Made by a program: the position numbers and the translations under genes
The notes under the pieces: generated by a model
The model's database searches: none
Told to the model about the DNA's origin: nothing
Seen by the model: the letters and a program-made list of their open reading frames with translations, nothing else
Shown: positions 24,363 to 34,160 of the stretch, one piece after another
How the letters are laid out: the number at the start of each line of letters is the position of its first letter
How positions within the stretch are numbered: the first letter of the stretch is position 1
DNA from: Roseomonas sp. KE2513
Lineage (GTDB): Bacteria; Pseudomonadota; Alphaproteobacteria; Acetobacterales; Acetobacteraceae
Reading direction: 5' to 3'
Assembly: GCF_016107305.1 (NCBI RefSeq)
Contig: NZ_RCVR01000038.1
Coordinates: forward strand, 1 to 46,570
DNA: 46,570 nt

Positions 24363-24827
24363 GTGAGCGCCAGCATCGACATCCCTTCCCGACGCAACCT
24401 GGCGATCCCCCAGGGCAGCGACAACGAGCACCACGCCGAGTGGCTCGGCATCGGCTTACAGGTGGCCTTTGCCGAACGGCTGCGCGAGGACCTCGCCGGC
24501 TATCGCGACACCGAGCCCGACGGCCGGCATCGCCACGCCGGGACCACACTACGGCTGACCGAGGGGGTGACGCACCTGGCCAATGAGGCTGGCTGCTTCT
24601 GGCTGCTGGATCAGATTTGTGCGGCGCAGGCCGACCCGGCCATCCGCCATCTCCCAGTGCAGATATGGACGCTGGGCGTGTGCCGCGACCGCTCCGCCGC
24701 GCTCACTTGTGGCGACGGCCATGGGCGGGTGCTGCACGACCGGGCGGTCGCCTGGACCGACTTCCCGCTCACCTCGGTCGCGCTCCGGGTCGAGGCGGGA
24801 TTGGTCGCGCTGCGCTCGGAGCGCTGA
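24363..24827 (+). CDS. DUF6876 family protein
   Basis: 154-aa protein with the DUF6876 pattern: TLRLTEGVTHLANEAGCFWL then LLDQICAAQ, a middle VQIWTLGV strand, and the ending AVAWTDFPLTSVALRVEAGL. The family is common on plasmids and phages; function unknown. GTG 24363 with AGGAG eight bases upstream is preferred; GTG 24333 in the same frame is an alternative that adds ten residues. Confidence 0.75.
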   Translation: MSASIDIPSRRNLAIPQGSDNEHHAEWLGIGLQVAFAERLREDLAGYRDTEPDGRHRHAGTTLRLTEGVTHLANEAGCFWLLDQICAAQADPAIRHLPVQIWTLGVCRDRSAALTCGDGHGRVLHDRAVAWTDFPLTSVALRVEAGLVALRSER

Positions 24828-24880
24828 GCCGCCTTCCGGTTGCCCCTTCCATTCCCACCCTGCGCATGAGGGAGGCCCCG

Positions 24881-24982
24881 ATGGGCTGGCTCGCCGATCA
24901 TCCACTCACCCACAGGGCACCGCTGCTCACGTCGGCTCCCAACTCGTCCGCGTCGGTCGTGCGGCCGGCGTCGCTGCCTTGA
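24881..24982 (+). CDS. Possible small leader ORF
   Basis: 33 codons from ATG 24881 behind GGGAGG, ending in TGATG so that its stop shares a base with the start of the next gene. The peptide (MGWLADHPLTHRAP...) has no recognisable feature. It may couple translation of the 331-aa gene, or it may mark a frameshifted true N-terminus of that gene. Confidence 0.3.
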   Translation: MGWLADHPLTHRAPLLTSAPNSSASVVRPASLP

Positions 24983-25977
24983 TGGCCTGGGAGGACGTGC
25001 AGGACGTCCTGTCGGAGCCGGGTCGGCATCCGCTCGATGGACAGGAGGACCGCTCGCGCCTGCGGCTTTCGCTGCGCGACGGACGTGTGATCGAGGGGAT
25101 CTACAATCCCATAGCCCGGCAGCACTTCCTGCACCGCACCGGCCCCGGCCTACCGCTGATCGGTGAGGTGGAGGGGCCGCTCCTCGCCGCTGACGTCATC
25201 GCGGTCGAGGTGGTGATGACCCGCGCCGAGATCCGCGAGCACGCCCGTGAGTTGCTGCGTGGCCCCCGCGTTCCCGGCCGGGAGCCGGTCACGCGTGACG
25301 ATTTCGAGCATCGCCTGCAAACCCTGGCCCGCGCCGTTGCCGCGGTACCGGAGGCGGAGTGGCAGATGCAGATCCGCCTCAAGCGGCAATTCGAGGCCTG
25401 CGCCGAGCGGATTGCGCTCAGCCCAAGCAAGCAGGCCTGGCTGCTGGCCGAAGCGAAATGGGCGCGACGCTCAAACGCCCCGCCCACCATGGCCGACCTC
25501 TGGGTGGATCCGGTTGCCAACCCGTCCTGCTTCGCGCGGCCCCGCCCGCAGGACTTCGATCCCGACCCGGCGAAGCGGCGGCGCCGTGTGCCGCCGCCGC
25601 CTGCGGTGCGGGCCGACCCGCATTCGATCCAGAACATGCTCGCCGCCCTGACCGGGCGGGGCCTCAAGGCCAGGATCACCCGGTTGGGCGATCCCGCGCA
25701 CGCGCGGGGCCACATCCAGGTGGACATGCCGGTGAAGGGCCGGGCGCGCTTCGTCCTGATCGGCGAGGCCAGCGACGGCATCACCGAGTGGCGCGCCGTT
25801 TGGGACGGCAACGACAGCAAGGCCGGGCTCAAACGGCGGCGGCAGTCAGAAGCCACCGACGCATACCACCTGATGGTGACGGCGATGCGCGAGGGGCGCC
25901 CGCAAGTCCAAACCGACCTGTTTGCTGCTTTTCCGGAAAGCCCGAAAGACCGAAAGACGGGAAAGGGAGAGCTTTGA
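24982..25977 (+). CDS. Hypothetical protein, 331 aa
   Basis: Begins MAWEDVQDVLSEPGRHPLDG. Residues about 25-60 form a small beta domain (LRLSLRDGRVIEGIYNPIAR), the middle is helical (FEHRLQTLARAVAAVPEAEW), and the C-terminal part has RARFVLIGEASDGITEWRAV, then a disordered tail with PESPKDRKTGKG. No family recognised. The start overlaps the stop of a 33-codon ORF; another in-frame start upstream is not evident. It lies just before element G and the giant methylase-helicase gene. Confidence 0.7.
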   Translation: MAWEDVQDVLSEPGRHPLDGQEDRSRLRLSLRDGRVIEGIYNPIARQHFLHRTGPGLPLIGEVEGPLLAADVIAVEVVMTRAEIREHARELLRGPRVPGREPVTRDDFEHRLQTLARAVAAVPEAEWQMQIRLKRQFEACAERIALSPSKQAWLLAEAKWARRSNAPPTMADLWVDPVANPSCFARPRPQDFDPDPAKRRRRVPPPPAVRADPHSIQNMLAALTGRGLKARITRLGDPAHARGHIQVDMPVKGRARFVLIGEASDGITEWRAVWDGNDSKAGLKRRRQSEATDAYHLMVTAMREGRPQVQTDLFAAFPESPKDRKTGKGEL

Positions 25978-25989
25978 GAACGGATGAAA

Positions 25990-26110
25990 TGAGATGAGGG
26001 AGAACTCGCTGCCACCGCGGCCCGGCGCGCGGCAAGGGTGAAGTCGCTCCGCTCCCGCCGCTGCGCGGCGCCCTTGCCGCGCCCCGAACCGGGCGGCCGG
26101 CGTGGAGGGG
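25990..26110 (+). repeat. Intergenic hairpin element, copy G
   Basis: GGCAAGGG (26031-26038) / CCCTTGCC (26071-26078), outer pairing CCCGG/CCGGG, lead CTCGCTGCCACCG. About 185 nt without a gene follow up to the methylase-helicase start; this stretch is proline-codon-like C-rich sequence in which I see nothing further. Confidence 0.8.
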
Positions 26111-26295
26111 TCACGAGGAAAAAGATGGATCGGGACAGGGGATGATCCCCGACCCGGCCTGAGCCTCGACCGGCGCCCCCGAGGGCGTCGCCCCCACCAG
26201 AGTCCCCATCCACCACCAGCATCGCGTCACGCGCACCCGGCCGCCCCCCATGGGCTGCCGGGCGCTCGCGCGTGCGCGCACGGGAACCCCGCGCC

Positions 26296-29200
26296 ATGGC
26301 CAAGACCGCCCCCGCCTCCGCCCAGCTGAGCCTGTTCGACACCACCGCGCTGACCTCGCCCTTTGGGCTATTCGGGGGAGGAGGCGGTCTGCTGCCCGCC
26401 TTGGATGGGGAGGACGACGAGGATCATGCGGCCGAGGCGCCGATCGCCCCGGCGATTCCGCGCGTGGTGGCCCGCGACTTCCGGCTCGCGGGCGATCGTG
26501 GCCTCGCCGCCGGCTGGAAGGCCCGTGCGGCCGACAACCTGGCGGCCATTCGCCTGCTGCAGCGGATCGAGGGCGAGACCCGGCCGGCCACGGCCGAGGA
26601 GCAGGCGGTCCTGGCGCGCTTCGTCGGCTACGGCGCCGGCGACCTCGCCAATACCCTGTTCCGCCGCCCTGGCGAGGCGTGGCGCGAGGGCTGGGCCGAG
26701 CAGGGCGACGGGCTGGAGCAGGCCGTGTCGGCCGCGGAACTGGCGTCGTTGAGTCGCTGCACCCAGTACGCCCACTTCACGCCCGAGTATGTGGTGCGCG
26801 CTGTGTGGGCCGGGCTGACCCGCATGGGCTTTCAGTACGGCTCGATCCTGGAGCCGGGCTGCGGCACCGGCCAATTCCTGGCCCTGCGTCCCCAGGGGGT
26901 TGAGGACTGCTCCGCCGTTACCGGCATCGAGATGGATCCGATCACCGCCCGAATCGCGGCGCTGCTGTATCCCAAGGCCTGGATCCGCAACGAGGACTTC
27001 ACCCGCGCCAAGCTGGCCGAGAGCTTTGACCTCGCGGTCGGCAACCCGCCCTTCTCCGACCGCACGGTGCGGGCCGAGGACGTGGCCGGCAAGCTCGGCC
27101 TCAAGCTGCACGACTACTTCATCGCCCGTGCCGTGGAGCGCCTGAAGCCCGGCGGCCTTGCCGCCTTCGTCACCTCGCACGGCACGATGGACAAGGTGGA
27201 CCCCAAGGCGCGCGAGCACATCGCGGGCATGGCCGACCTGGTGGGCGCCATCCGCCTGCCCGCCGGTGCCTTCGCCGCCGCCGCCGGCACCGACGTTGTG
27301 GTGGACGTGCTGTTCCTGCAGCACCGCGAGCGCGGGGCCGCCTCGAACGGGGTGGAGTGGGCCCATCTGGAGGAGGTGGTCCCGGCCGAGGACGGCGAGG
27401 CGGCGATCCACGTTAACGCCTACTTCGCGGCGCACCCGGAGATGGTGCTCGGGCGGCATGGCTGGACCAGCAGCCAGTTCGGCCTGACCTACGACTGCGC
27501 CCGCGACGGCCGCGACCTGGAGGGGGCGCTCGCCGAGGTTGTCTCCCGGCTGCCCGAGGGCATCCACCAGCCCCCGCACGCCGCCACGGCGCCGGTGCGG
27601 GTGGCCAGACCCACCCTGCAGGTCGGCACCGCCGCCGAGGGGGCCACGGTCAAGGAAGGCTCCTACCTGCTGGGCGACAATGGCACCCTGCTGCAGGTGG
27701 CCGACAGCCGCGCCGAGGAGGTGGCGGTGAAGTCGGGCAAGGGCACCGTCGGCCTGTTCGCCAAGCACGCGCGGATCATCCGCGGCCTCATCCCGGTCCG
27801 CGACGCCGTGCGCGAGGTGATCCGCGCCCAGGAGCGCGACGAGCCCTTCGGTGCCGCCCAGGTCCGGCTGCGCGCCGCCTATGGCTCCTTCGTTCGCAGC
27901 TTCGGCCCTATCAACCTCACGAACGTCTCGACCTCAACCGACGAGGCCACGGGCGAGGTGCGCGAAAGCGTGCGCCGCCCGAACCTGCAGCCTTTCCTGG
28001 ACGATCCCGATAGCTGGCTGGTGTCGTCGATCGAGGAGTACGACCCCGAGACCGGGGAGGCGACAAAAGGCCCGATCTTCACCGACCGGGTGATCCACGC
28101 GCCAGCGGAGCCGGTGATCGTCTCGGCCGCCGACGCCCTGGCGGTGACGCTGGCCGAGCGGGCCGTGGTGGACCTCGACCGCATCGGCGAGCTGATCGGC
28201 CGCGACCGCGCCACGGTGCTGGCCGAACTCGGCGAAACGGTGTTCCTCGACCCTGGGCTGACCACGGAGGGCTTCGAAGCTTGGCAGACGGCCGACGAGT
28301 ACCTGTCCGGCCATGTCCGCCGCAAGCTGGCCGCCGCCCGCGCCGCCTCTGTGCTGGACGAGCGCTACGCCCGCAACGTGGCCGCTCTGGAGCGGGTGCA
28401 GCCAGAGGACCTGCGGCCCTCCGACATCACCGCCCGCCTCGGCGCGCCGTGGCTGCCGGCCACCGACATCGCCGACTTCATCCGCGAAGTCATGGGGGTG
28501 ACGACGGTGGTGCGGCACACCGTGGAGGTGGCGCACTGGAGCATCGAGATCCACCGCTTCGCCGGCGAGGCCTCGGCCACCTCGGAGTGGGGCACGCACC
28601 GCCGCCACGCCGGAGAGCTGCTAGACGACGCCCTGAACGCCTCCATCCCGCAGATCTGGGACACCTGGCGCGACGAGAACGGCACCGAGCGGCGTGAGAT
28701 CAACGCCCAGGAGACCGAGGCGGCCAAGGACAAGCTGGCCAAGATCAAGGGCGCCTTCGAGCGCTGGGTGTGGACCGATAGCGACCGCGCCGAGCGGCTG
28801 GTCCGCCTGTACAACGACGCCTTCAATAGCCTCGTGCCGCGGCACTTCTCGGGCGAGCACCTGCAGCTGCCGGGCGCCTCCTCGGTGATCGGGCTGCGCC
28901 CGCACCAGAAGCGGGTGATCTGGCGCATCGTCGCCTCCGGCCAGACCTACATCGCCCACGCCGTCGGGGCGGGGAAGACCTTCACCATCGCCGCCGCGAT
29001 CATGGAGCAGAAGCGCCTCGGCCTGATCGGCAAGGCCATGCTGACCGTGCCGGGTCACTGCCTGGCCCAGGCCTCGCGCGAGTTCCTGCAGCTTTACCCG
29101 GGCGCCCGCATCCTGGTGGCCGACGAGACCAACTTCACCAAGGACAAGCGCGGCCGCTTCCTGGCCCGGGCGGCCACGGCCAACTGGGACTGCATCATCA

Positions 29201-31380
29201 TCACCCACTCGGCCTTCAAGTTCATCGCCACCCCGGCCGAGTTCGAGCGCGGCCTCGTGCAGGCCCAGCTCGACGCCTACTCCGCCTTGCTGGAGCGGCT
29301 CGACGGCGACGACCGCATCGCCCGCAAGCGCATCGAGCGCAGGAAGGAGGGCATGCAGGAGAAGCTGGACAGCCTGTCCACGACCAAGGACGACATGCTG
29401 ACCATCGCCGAGATCGGTGTCGATCAGGTGATCGCCGACGAGGCGCAGGAGTTCCGCAAGCTGTCCTTCGCCACCAACATGGGCGGCCTGAAGGGCATCG
29501 CTCCGGACGGCTCGCAGCGGGCCTGGGACCTGTTCGTGAAGTCGCGCTTCATCGCGACCATCAATCCTGGCCGCGCACTCGTGCTCGCCTCCGGCACGCC
29601 GATCACCAACACGCTGGGCGAGATGTTCACGCTGCAGCGCTTCATGCAGCCCGAGATGCTGGAGGAGCGCGGCATCCAGGAGTTCGATGCCTGGGCCTCC
29701 AACTTCGGCGACACCCGCACCGAACTGGAGCTGCAGCCGTCGGGCAACTACAAGCCGGTGACGCGCTTCTCGGAGTTCGTCAATGTCGCCGACCTGATCG
29801 CCATGTTCCGCACCGTCGCGGACGTGGTGCTGAAGGACGACCTGCGGCAGTACCTGAAGCTGCCGGCCATCGCGGGCGGTAAGCGGCAGATCATCACCGC
29901 CCCGGCGAGCCCGGCCTTCAAGGACTACCAGCGCACCCTGGCGGCGCGGATCAAGGCCATCGAGGAGCGCAAGGGCAAGCCCGAGAAGGGCCAGGACATC
30001 CTGCTCTCCGTCATCACCGACGGCCGGCACGCCGCCATCGACCTGCGCTTCGTGGTGCCCGAGCAGGACAACGAGCCCGAGAACAAGCTCAACCTGCTCA
30101 TCGACAACGCCTTCCGCATCTGGTCCGAGACCCGCGACCGGCGCTTCCGCAAGCCGGACGGCTCGCCGCACCCGGTGCCCGGCGCCACCCAGATGATCTT
30201 CTCGGACCTGGGAACCGAGGGAGCACTGGCGACGCGCGGCTTCTCGGCCTACCGCTGGATCCGCGAGGGGCTGATCGCGCGCGGCGTGCCGGCCGAGCGC
30301 ATCGCCTTCATGCAGGACTACAAGAAGTCCGAGGCCAAGCAGTCGTTGTTCAATGCCATGAACAATGGCCAGATGGACTTCCTGCTGGGATCGTCGGCCA
30401 CCATGGGGACGGGCGTGAACGCCCAGCGCCGGCTGGCCGCCCTGCACCACCTCGACGTGCCCTGGCTGCCCTCCGAGATCGAGCAGCGCGAGGGGCGCAT
30501 CGAGCGCCAGGGAAACCAGAACGAGGAAATCGGCCTCTACGCCTACGCCACGCTGGGCTCGATGGACGCCCAGATGTGGCAGAACAACGAGCGTAAGGCC
30601 CGCTTCATCGCCGCGGCGCTGGGCGGCGACCGCTCGATCCGCCGCCTGGAGGACGTCGGCAGCCAAGCCAATCAGTTCGCAATGGCCAAGGCCATTGCCT
30701 CTGGCGACCCCCGCCTGATGCAGAAGGCGGGGCTGGAGGCCGAGTTGGCCCGCCTCGATCGCCTGCGTGCCGCCCACTTCGACGACCAGCACGCCGTGCG
30801 GCGTCGGGTCGCCGAGGCCCGCTCGACTATCGGACGGGCGACCCAGGCCATCGCCGACACCGAGGCGGACCTGGCGCGGCGGGTGTCCACCCGGGGTGAC
30901 GACTTCCGCATGGAGGTGGAGGGACGGACTTACACGGAGCGCAAGCCCGCCGGTGCCGCCCTGCTGAAGTTCATCCGCACCGTGCAGTTCGAGGGCCGCA
31001 AGGGTGACTGGGATCTCGGGCAGATTGGCGGCTTCCCGCTGAAGCTGGAAGCCCGCCGCTACCGCCAGGGTGCCGACCTGGAGATCCACCTGCTGCTCAC
31101 CCGCGTCGGCGGCGAGCACGAGGTGCGGGTCGAGGACGACCTCACCGCCCTGGGGCTGGTGTCGCGGCTGGAATACGACCTCGGGCGCTTCGAGGCGGAG
31201 CTGGCCGAGTACCGCCGCAACCTGGCCGAGGCCGAGCGCCAACTGCCCGCCTACGAGGCACGGCTGGGTGAGGGTTTCGAGTTTCAGGCCGACCTCGACG
31301 CCAAGCGCGCCGAGATGGCCGAACTGGAGGCCTCCCTGGCGCTGACCGGCAAGGAGGAGACGCTTCCTGCCGCGGCCTGA
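26296..31380 (+). CDS. N6-adenine methylase / SF2 helicase fusion (DarB-like)
   Basis: 1694-aa fusion. The N-terminal part is a Rossmann methyltransferase with SAM motif I LEPGCGTGQFL (around residue 185) and catalytic motif IV VGNPPFSD (around 247), the N6-adenine type. A large middle region follows. The SF2/SNF2-like helicase begins near residue 870: HQKRVIWRIV, Walker A GAGKT (around 890), DEAQ box IADEAQEFRKL (around 1046), III LASGTPITNT, V GTGVNAQRRLAALHHLD and VI QREGRIERQGNQ. A C-terminal coiled-coil-like tail ends it. The order matches phage P1 DarB, which is carried in virions and blocks type I restriction; plasmid relatives are widespread with unproven function. The Met at 26296 (MAKTAPASAQLSLF) is preferred over 26272. 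Location after ArdC supports an anti-restriction role. Confidence 0.9.
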   Translation: MAKTAPASAQLSLFDTTALTSPFGLFGGGGGLLPALDGEDDEDHAAEAPIAPAIPRVVARDFRLAGDRGLAAGWKARAADNLAAIRLLQRIEGETRPATAEEQAVLARFVGYGAGDLANTLFRRPGEAWREGWAEQGDGLEQAVSAAELASLSRCTQYAHFTPEYVVRAVWAGLTRMGFQYGSILEPGCGTGQFLALRPQGVEDCSAVTGIEMDPITARIAALLYPKAWIRNEDFTRAKLAESFDLAVGNPPFSDRTVRAEDVAGKLGLKLHDYFIARAVERLKPGGLAAFVTSHGTMDKVDPKAREHIAGMADLVGAIRLPAGAFAAAAGTDVVVDVLFLQHRERGAASNGVEWAHLEEVVPAEDGEAAIHVNAYFAAHPEMVLGRHGWTSSQFGLTYDCARDGRDLEGALAEVVSRLPEGIHQPPHAATAPVRVARPTLQVGTAAEGATVKEGSYLLGDNGTLLQVADSRAEEVAVKSGKGTVGLFAKHARIIRGLIPVRDAVREVIRAQERDEPFGAAQVRLRAAYGSFVRSFGPINLTNVSTSTDEATGEVRESVRRPNLQPFLDDPDSWLVSSIEEYDPETGEATKGPIFTDRVIHAPAEPVIVSAADALAVTLAERAVVDLDRIGELIGRDRATVLAELGETVFLDPGLTTEGFEAWQTADEYLSGHVRRKLAAARAASVLDERYARNVAALERVQPEDLRPSDITARLGAPWLPATDIADFIREVMGVTTVVRHTVEVAHWSIEIHRFAGEASATSEWGTHRRHAGELLDDALNASIPQIWDTWRDENGTERREINAQETEAAKDKLAKIKGAFERWVWTDSDRAERLVRLYNDAFNSLVPRHFSGEHLQLPGASSVIGLRPHQKRVIWRIVASGQTYIAHAVGAGKTFTIAAAIMEQKRLGLIGKAMLTVPGHCLAQASREFLQLYPGARILVADETNFTKDKRGRFLARAATANWDCIIITHSAFKFIATPAEFERGLVQAQLDAYSALLERLDGDDRIARKRIERRKEGMQEKLDSLSTTKDDMLTIAEIGVDQVIADEAQEFRKLSFATNMGGLKGIAPDGSQRAWDLFVKSRFIATINPGRALVLASGTPITNTLGEMFTLQRFMQPEMLEERGIQEFDAWASNFGDTRTELELQPSGNYKPVTRFSEFVNVADLIAMFRTVADVVLKDDLRQYLKLPAIAGGKRQIITAPASPAFKDYQRTLAARIKAIEERKGKPEKGQDILLSVITDGRHAAIDLRFVVPEQDNEPENKLNLLIDNAFRIWSETRDRRFRKPDGSPHPVPGATQMIFSDLGTEGALATRGFSAYRWIREGLIARGVPAERIAFMQDYKKSEAKQSLFNAMNNGQMDFLLGSSATMGTGVNAQRRLAALHHLDVPWLPSEIEQREGRIERQGNQNEEIGLYAYATLGSMDAQMWQNNERKARFIAAALGGDRSIRRLEDVGSQANQFAMAKAIASGDPRLMQKAGLEAELARLDRLRAAHFDDQHAVRRRVAEARSTIGRATQAIADTEADLARRVSTRGDDFRMEVEGRTYTERKPAGAALLKFIRTVQFEGRKGDWDLGQIGGFPLKLEARRYRQGADLEIHLLLTRVGGEHEVRVEDDLTALGLVSRLEYDLGRFEAELAEYRRNLAEAERQLPAYEARLGEGFEFQADLDAKRAEMAELEASLALTGKEETLPAAA

Positions 31381-31781
31381 ACCGCGGGCAAAAAGTAGGG
31401 CGGCGCCCGAGGGTGCCGCCCGAGTTTAGGGAGGAAACGTCCAAGAAAGGCAGCATCGGCAAGCCGAATGCTGCGAGGCACAAGATTAGCCCAGGCGGAG
31501 TGGACGACAAGTTAATTTGTGCAACGCAGCATGAATGTTTGGGGAAGAAGAGGAGAGGAGGGGAGGGGGGAAGCGGTCGCACCCGGACGGGCCCCGGCAC
31601 CGCTTCGCTCCACGGCCGCCTGCGCAGCCCGGCCCTGCTAGGCCGCAGCCCGCTGCGCGGGCCGCGTCCCGCGCCGGGGCAGGGCCGCTCGCCCGCCGTG
31701 GTGCCGGCGCCCGTCCGGTCGCTGCCGGGGAAGGGTCAACCCAGGAATGGGGAGACAGAAACCTCTGCGGGAAGCCCGACC
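31381..31781 (+). repeat. Intergenic region with diverged hairpin element (copy H)
   Basis: 400 nt between the methylase-helicase and ParB-like genes. The first half is less GC-rich and shows no gene. From about 31550 it resumes the purine-rich lead (GGGGAGGGGGGAAGCGG) and GC-rich palindromic sequence (CCCGCTGCGCGGGC) of the hairpin family, but the GCAAGGG/CCCTTGC core is degenerate. Confidence 0.45.
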
Positions 31782-33533
31782 ATGAAGCTCATCGAGATCG
31801 ACCCCAGGAAGCTGCGCGACAACCCCGAGAACCCCCGCCGCACCACGGCCGGGCCAGAGGCCGACGCTCTGCTGCTGGCCAACGTCCAGGCGGTTGGCAT
31901 TCTGCAGCCGCCCACCGCGCGCGAGCGCGACGGCGAGGTGGTGCTGATCGCCGGGCACCGTCGCCGCGACGTGGCGATCAAGGCCAAGCTGAAGAGCATC
32001 CACGTCCTCATCCGCGAGGATGGCGACGACGCCGTGGCCGGGGCCGACGGGGTGCGCGCCTTCGCCGAGAACATGGTCCGCGCCAACATGAACCCGGTGG
32101 ATCAGTGGCGCGCGGTCGAAGCTCTGGTCAGTGAGGACTGGACGCCGGAGGCCATCTCCACCGCGATGAATATGTCGGTGCGCCGGGTGAACGTGCTGCG
32201 CCACATGACGCACATCCTGCCGGCCATGCTGACGCAGATGGCCCGCGGCGACATGCCCACCGAGCAGCAGCTGCGCACCATCGGCCTCGCCTCGGCCGAG
32301 GAGCAGGCCTCGGTTTGGAAGTCGCAGAAGCCGAAGCGGAACGAGCGCGCCAACTGGCACATGATCTCGCACGGGCTCGACAAGCGCCGTGTCTCCTTCA
32401 CCCTGGCGAAGTTCGGCGCGGCTGAGACGGAAGCCTTCGGCATCGTCTGGGAGGACGACCTGTTCGCCCCGGGCGACACCGATCCGCGCTTCACCACCCA
32501 GGCCGACGCCTTTCTGCAGGCGCAACAGTCCTGGTTGGAGGCCAACCTGCCCGAGGGCGGGGTCATGGTGGGGATGGACGAGTATCACCGCCCGCAACTC
32601 CCGCCCCGAGCGCAGCAGCTCTACTCTTCCAGGCCCGGCCCGAACGACACAGTGGGCTACTACGTCAACCATCGCACCTTCGAGGTGGACACCGTTCTTT
32701 TCCGGATGCCCGAGCCGGCGCAGCGCCGTGCCTCCACGGGCGGCGGAACCGGCGAGGATTACGTAGCGCCCAAGGCTGTCCGTCCCGACCTCACCCAGAA
32801 GGGCGAGGCCATGGTGGGCGACCTCCGCACCGAGGCCCTGCACGCCGCCTTCGCCGAGGCCGAGATCGGCGACGACGCCTTGATCGGCCTGCTGGTGCTG
32901 GCCTTGGCCGGGAAGAACGTCAGCGTCCGCTCCGGGGCCCATGGCAACGACGTCGGCAGCGGCGAGCGCGGCTTGCTGGCCGCCTCGATCACCGAGGGCG
33001 GCGTGCTGGCCACCGACCCGGCCACGCTACGCACCGCCGCGCGCGGCATGCTGCGTCAGGCGCTGTCCTGCAGGGTGGGCTTCTCCTCCTCCGGCACCAT
33101 CGCCCGCGTTGCCGGCATCGCCGTGGACGCCGACGCATACCTGCCGACCACGGCCACCGAGGAATTCTTCGGCAACCTCAGCAAGGCGGCGATTGAGCGC
33201 ACCGCCACTGCGACCAGCGTGCTGCCGCGCCCCACCGGCAAGGCCACCCGCGCGGCTATCGTCGAGCACCTGAAGGGGCGGACCTTCCTGCACCCACTGG
33301 TGCGGTTCGACTTCACCGACGAGGAGCGGCGCCAGGCGGAGACGGAGCGGGCCCGCGAGGCTGAGATGGCCGTCCTGCGGCGCGGCGGCCATGTCGCGGA
33401 CGAGGACGATGCCGGGGATGCGGAGGGGATCGAAGACCCCGAGCACCTGCTCGACGGCGACGAGGAGGGCCCGGACACCGACATCATGCCGCCGCCCAGC
33501 GAAGCCGGGGCGCCCGCGGCGCACGCCGTTTGA
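31782..33533 (+). CDS. ParB/RepB-like protein with N-terminal ParB nuclease domain
   Basis: 583-aa protein beginning MKLIEIDPRKLRDNPENPRR. The ParB/sulfiredoxin-like N-domain follows, with VGILQPPTARERDGEVVLIA and the GHRRRDVA box, then FAENMVRANMNPVDQWRAVE and a helix-turn-helix (AISTAMNMSVRRVNVLRHMT). The long C-terminal half is unrelated to chromosomal ParB. Such ParB-like proteins accompany the methylase-helicase on many plasmids and integrative elements. It is not next to parA (13.3 kb), so a role in partition is doubtful; a nuclease or DNA-binding role is possible. Confidence 0.88.
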   Translation: MKLIEIDPRKLRDNPENPRRTTAGPEADALLLANVQAVGILQPPTARERDGEVVLIAGHRRRDVAIKAKLKSIHVLIREDGDDAVAGADGVRAFAENMVRANMNPVDQWRAVEALVSEDWTPEAISTAMNMSVRRVNVLRHMTHILPAMLTQMARGDMPTEQQLRTIGLASAEEQASVWKSQKPKRNERANWHMISHGLDKRRVSFTLAKFGAAETEAFGIVWEDDLFAPGDTDPRFTTQADAFLQAQQSWLEANLPEGGVMVGMDEYHRPQLPPRAQQLYSSRPGPNDTVGYYVNHRTFEVDTVLFRMPEPAQRRASTGGGTGEDYVAPKAVRPDLTQKGEAMVGDLRTEALHAAFAEAEIGDDALIGLLVLALAGKNVSVRSGAHGNDVGSGERGLLAASITEGGVLATDPATLRTAARGMLRQALSCRVGFSSSGTIARVAGIAVDADAYLPTTATEEFFGNLSKAAIERTATATSVLPRPTGKATRAAIVEHLKGRTFLHPLVRFDFTDEERRQAETERAREAEMAVLRRGGHVADEDDAGDAEGIEDPEHLLDGDEEGPDTDIMPPPSEAGAPAAHAV

Positions 33534-33600
33534 TCGACGAGGCCCGGTCGGAAGGCCGGGCTCCCCCTCTCCAGATCACCCTCCGCGAGAACATCATTTC

Positions 33601-33915
33601 ATGGCCTTTACCGCTGTCGCCGCGCGCGGCTCGGCCGACGAGCCGTTCCAGCTCGTCGGCAAGGAACCGATCCACCACACTCCGGACGCCCGGGACGCCC
33701 ACGACCGCCTGTTCGAGTACGCCGGGGGGCATCTCGGCTTCTACAGCTTCCTCCGCGTAGCCAACACTCGCATCTCGGGCCGCGTCATGGTCGGCCTGAT
33801 GGACCTGCCCGATCGCCTTTGGCGGGATGCCTACGACGACGGTGCCCATCCCGGCGACGCCGCGAACGAGGCCATCAGCGAGGCCGCTGAGGAGATGGGG
33901 GTCGCTGAACCGTAA
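33601..33915 (+). CDS. Hypothetical protein
   Basis: 104-aa soluble protein, 67 nt after the ParB-like gene. Begins MAFTAVAARGSADEPFQLVG and ends with an acidic helix (ANEAISEAAEEMGV). No motif recognised. The ribosome binding site is weak. The next 245 nt contain no gene that I can support. Confidence 0.65.
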   Translation: MAFTAVAARGSADEPFQLVGKEPIHHTPDARDAHDRLFEYAGGHLGFYSFLRVANTRISGRVMVGLMDLPDRLWRDAYDDGAHPGDAANEAISEAAEEMGVAEP

Positions 33916-34160
33916 GCGGGCGTCCGGCGGCGGATGTGGAAGCGCTTTCCGCTAGGGCCTGATCGCGCACGGTCGTCAGGGCGCACCCACCCCGTCCTGT
34001 GGTCCCACCATGATCTGTAAGCGGAGCCTGCGGAGCGTCCCGGGGCGCTTCAACCTGACGGTGCTCCACGTTGTTTCGCCCCCTGCGGGGTGACGCGCCC
34101 CATGCCGCTCCGCCTGTCGTCTCCGCCGATCACGGCAGAACCACACGACGGAGCGACACC

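Noticed and set aside
28621-31242. 873-codon minus-strand frame
   Set aside because: Lies wholly opposite the methylase-helicase gene and has the His/Gln/Gly/Leu-rich composition of an antisense shadow in GC-rich DNA.
31638-32942. 434-codon minus-strand frame
   Set aside because: Shadow of the ParB-like gene, no domain recognisable.
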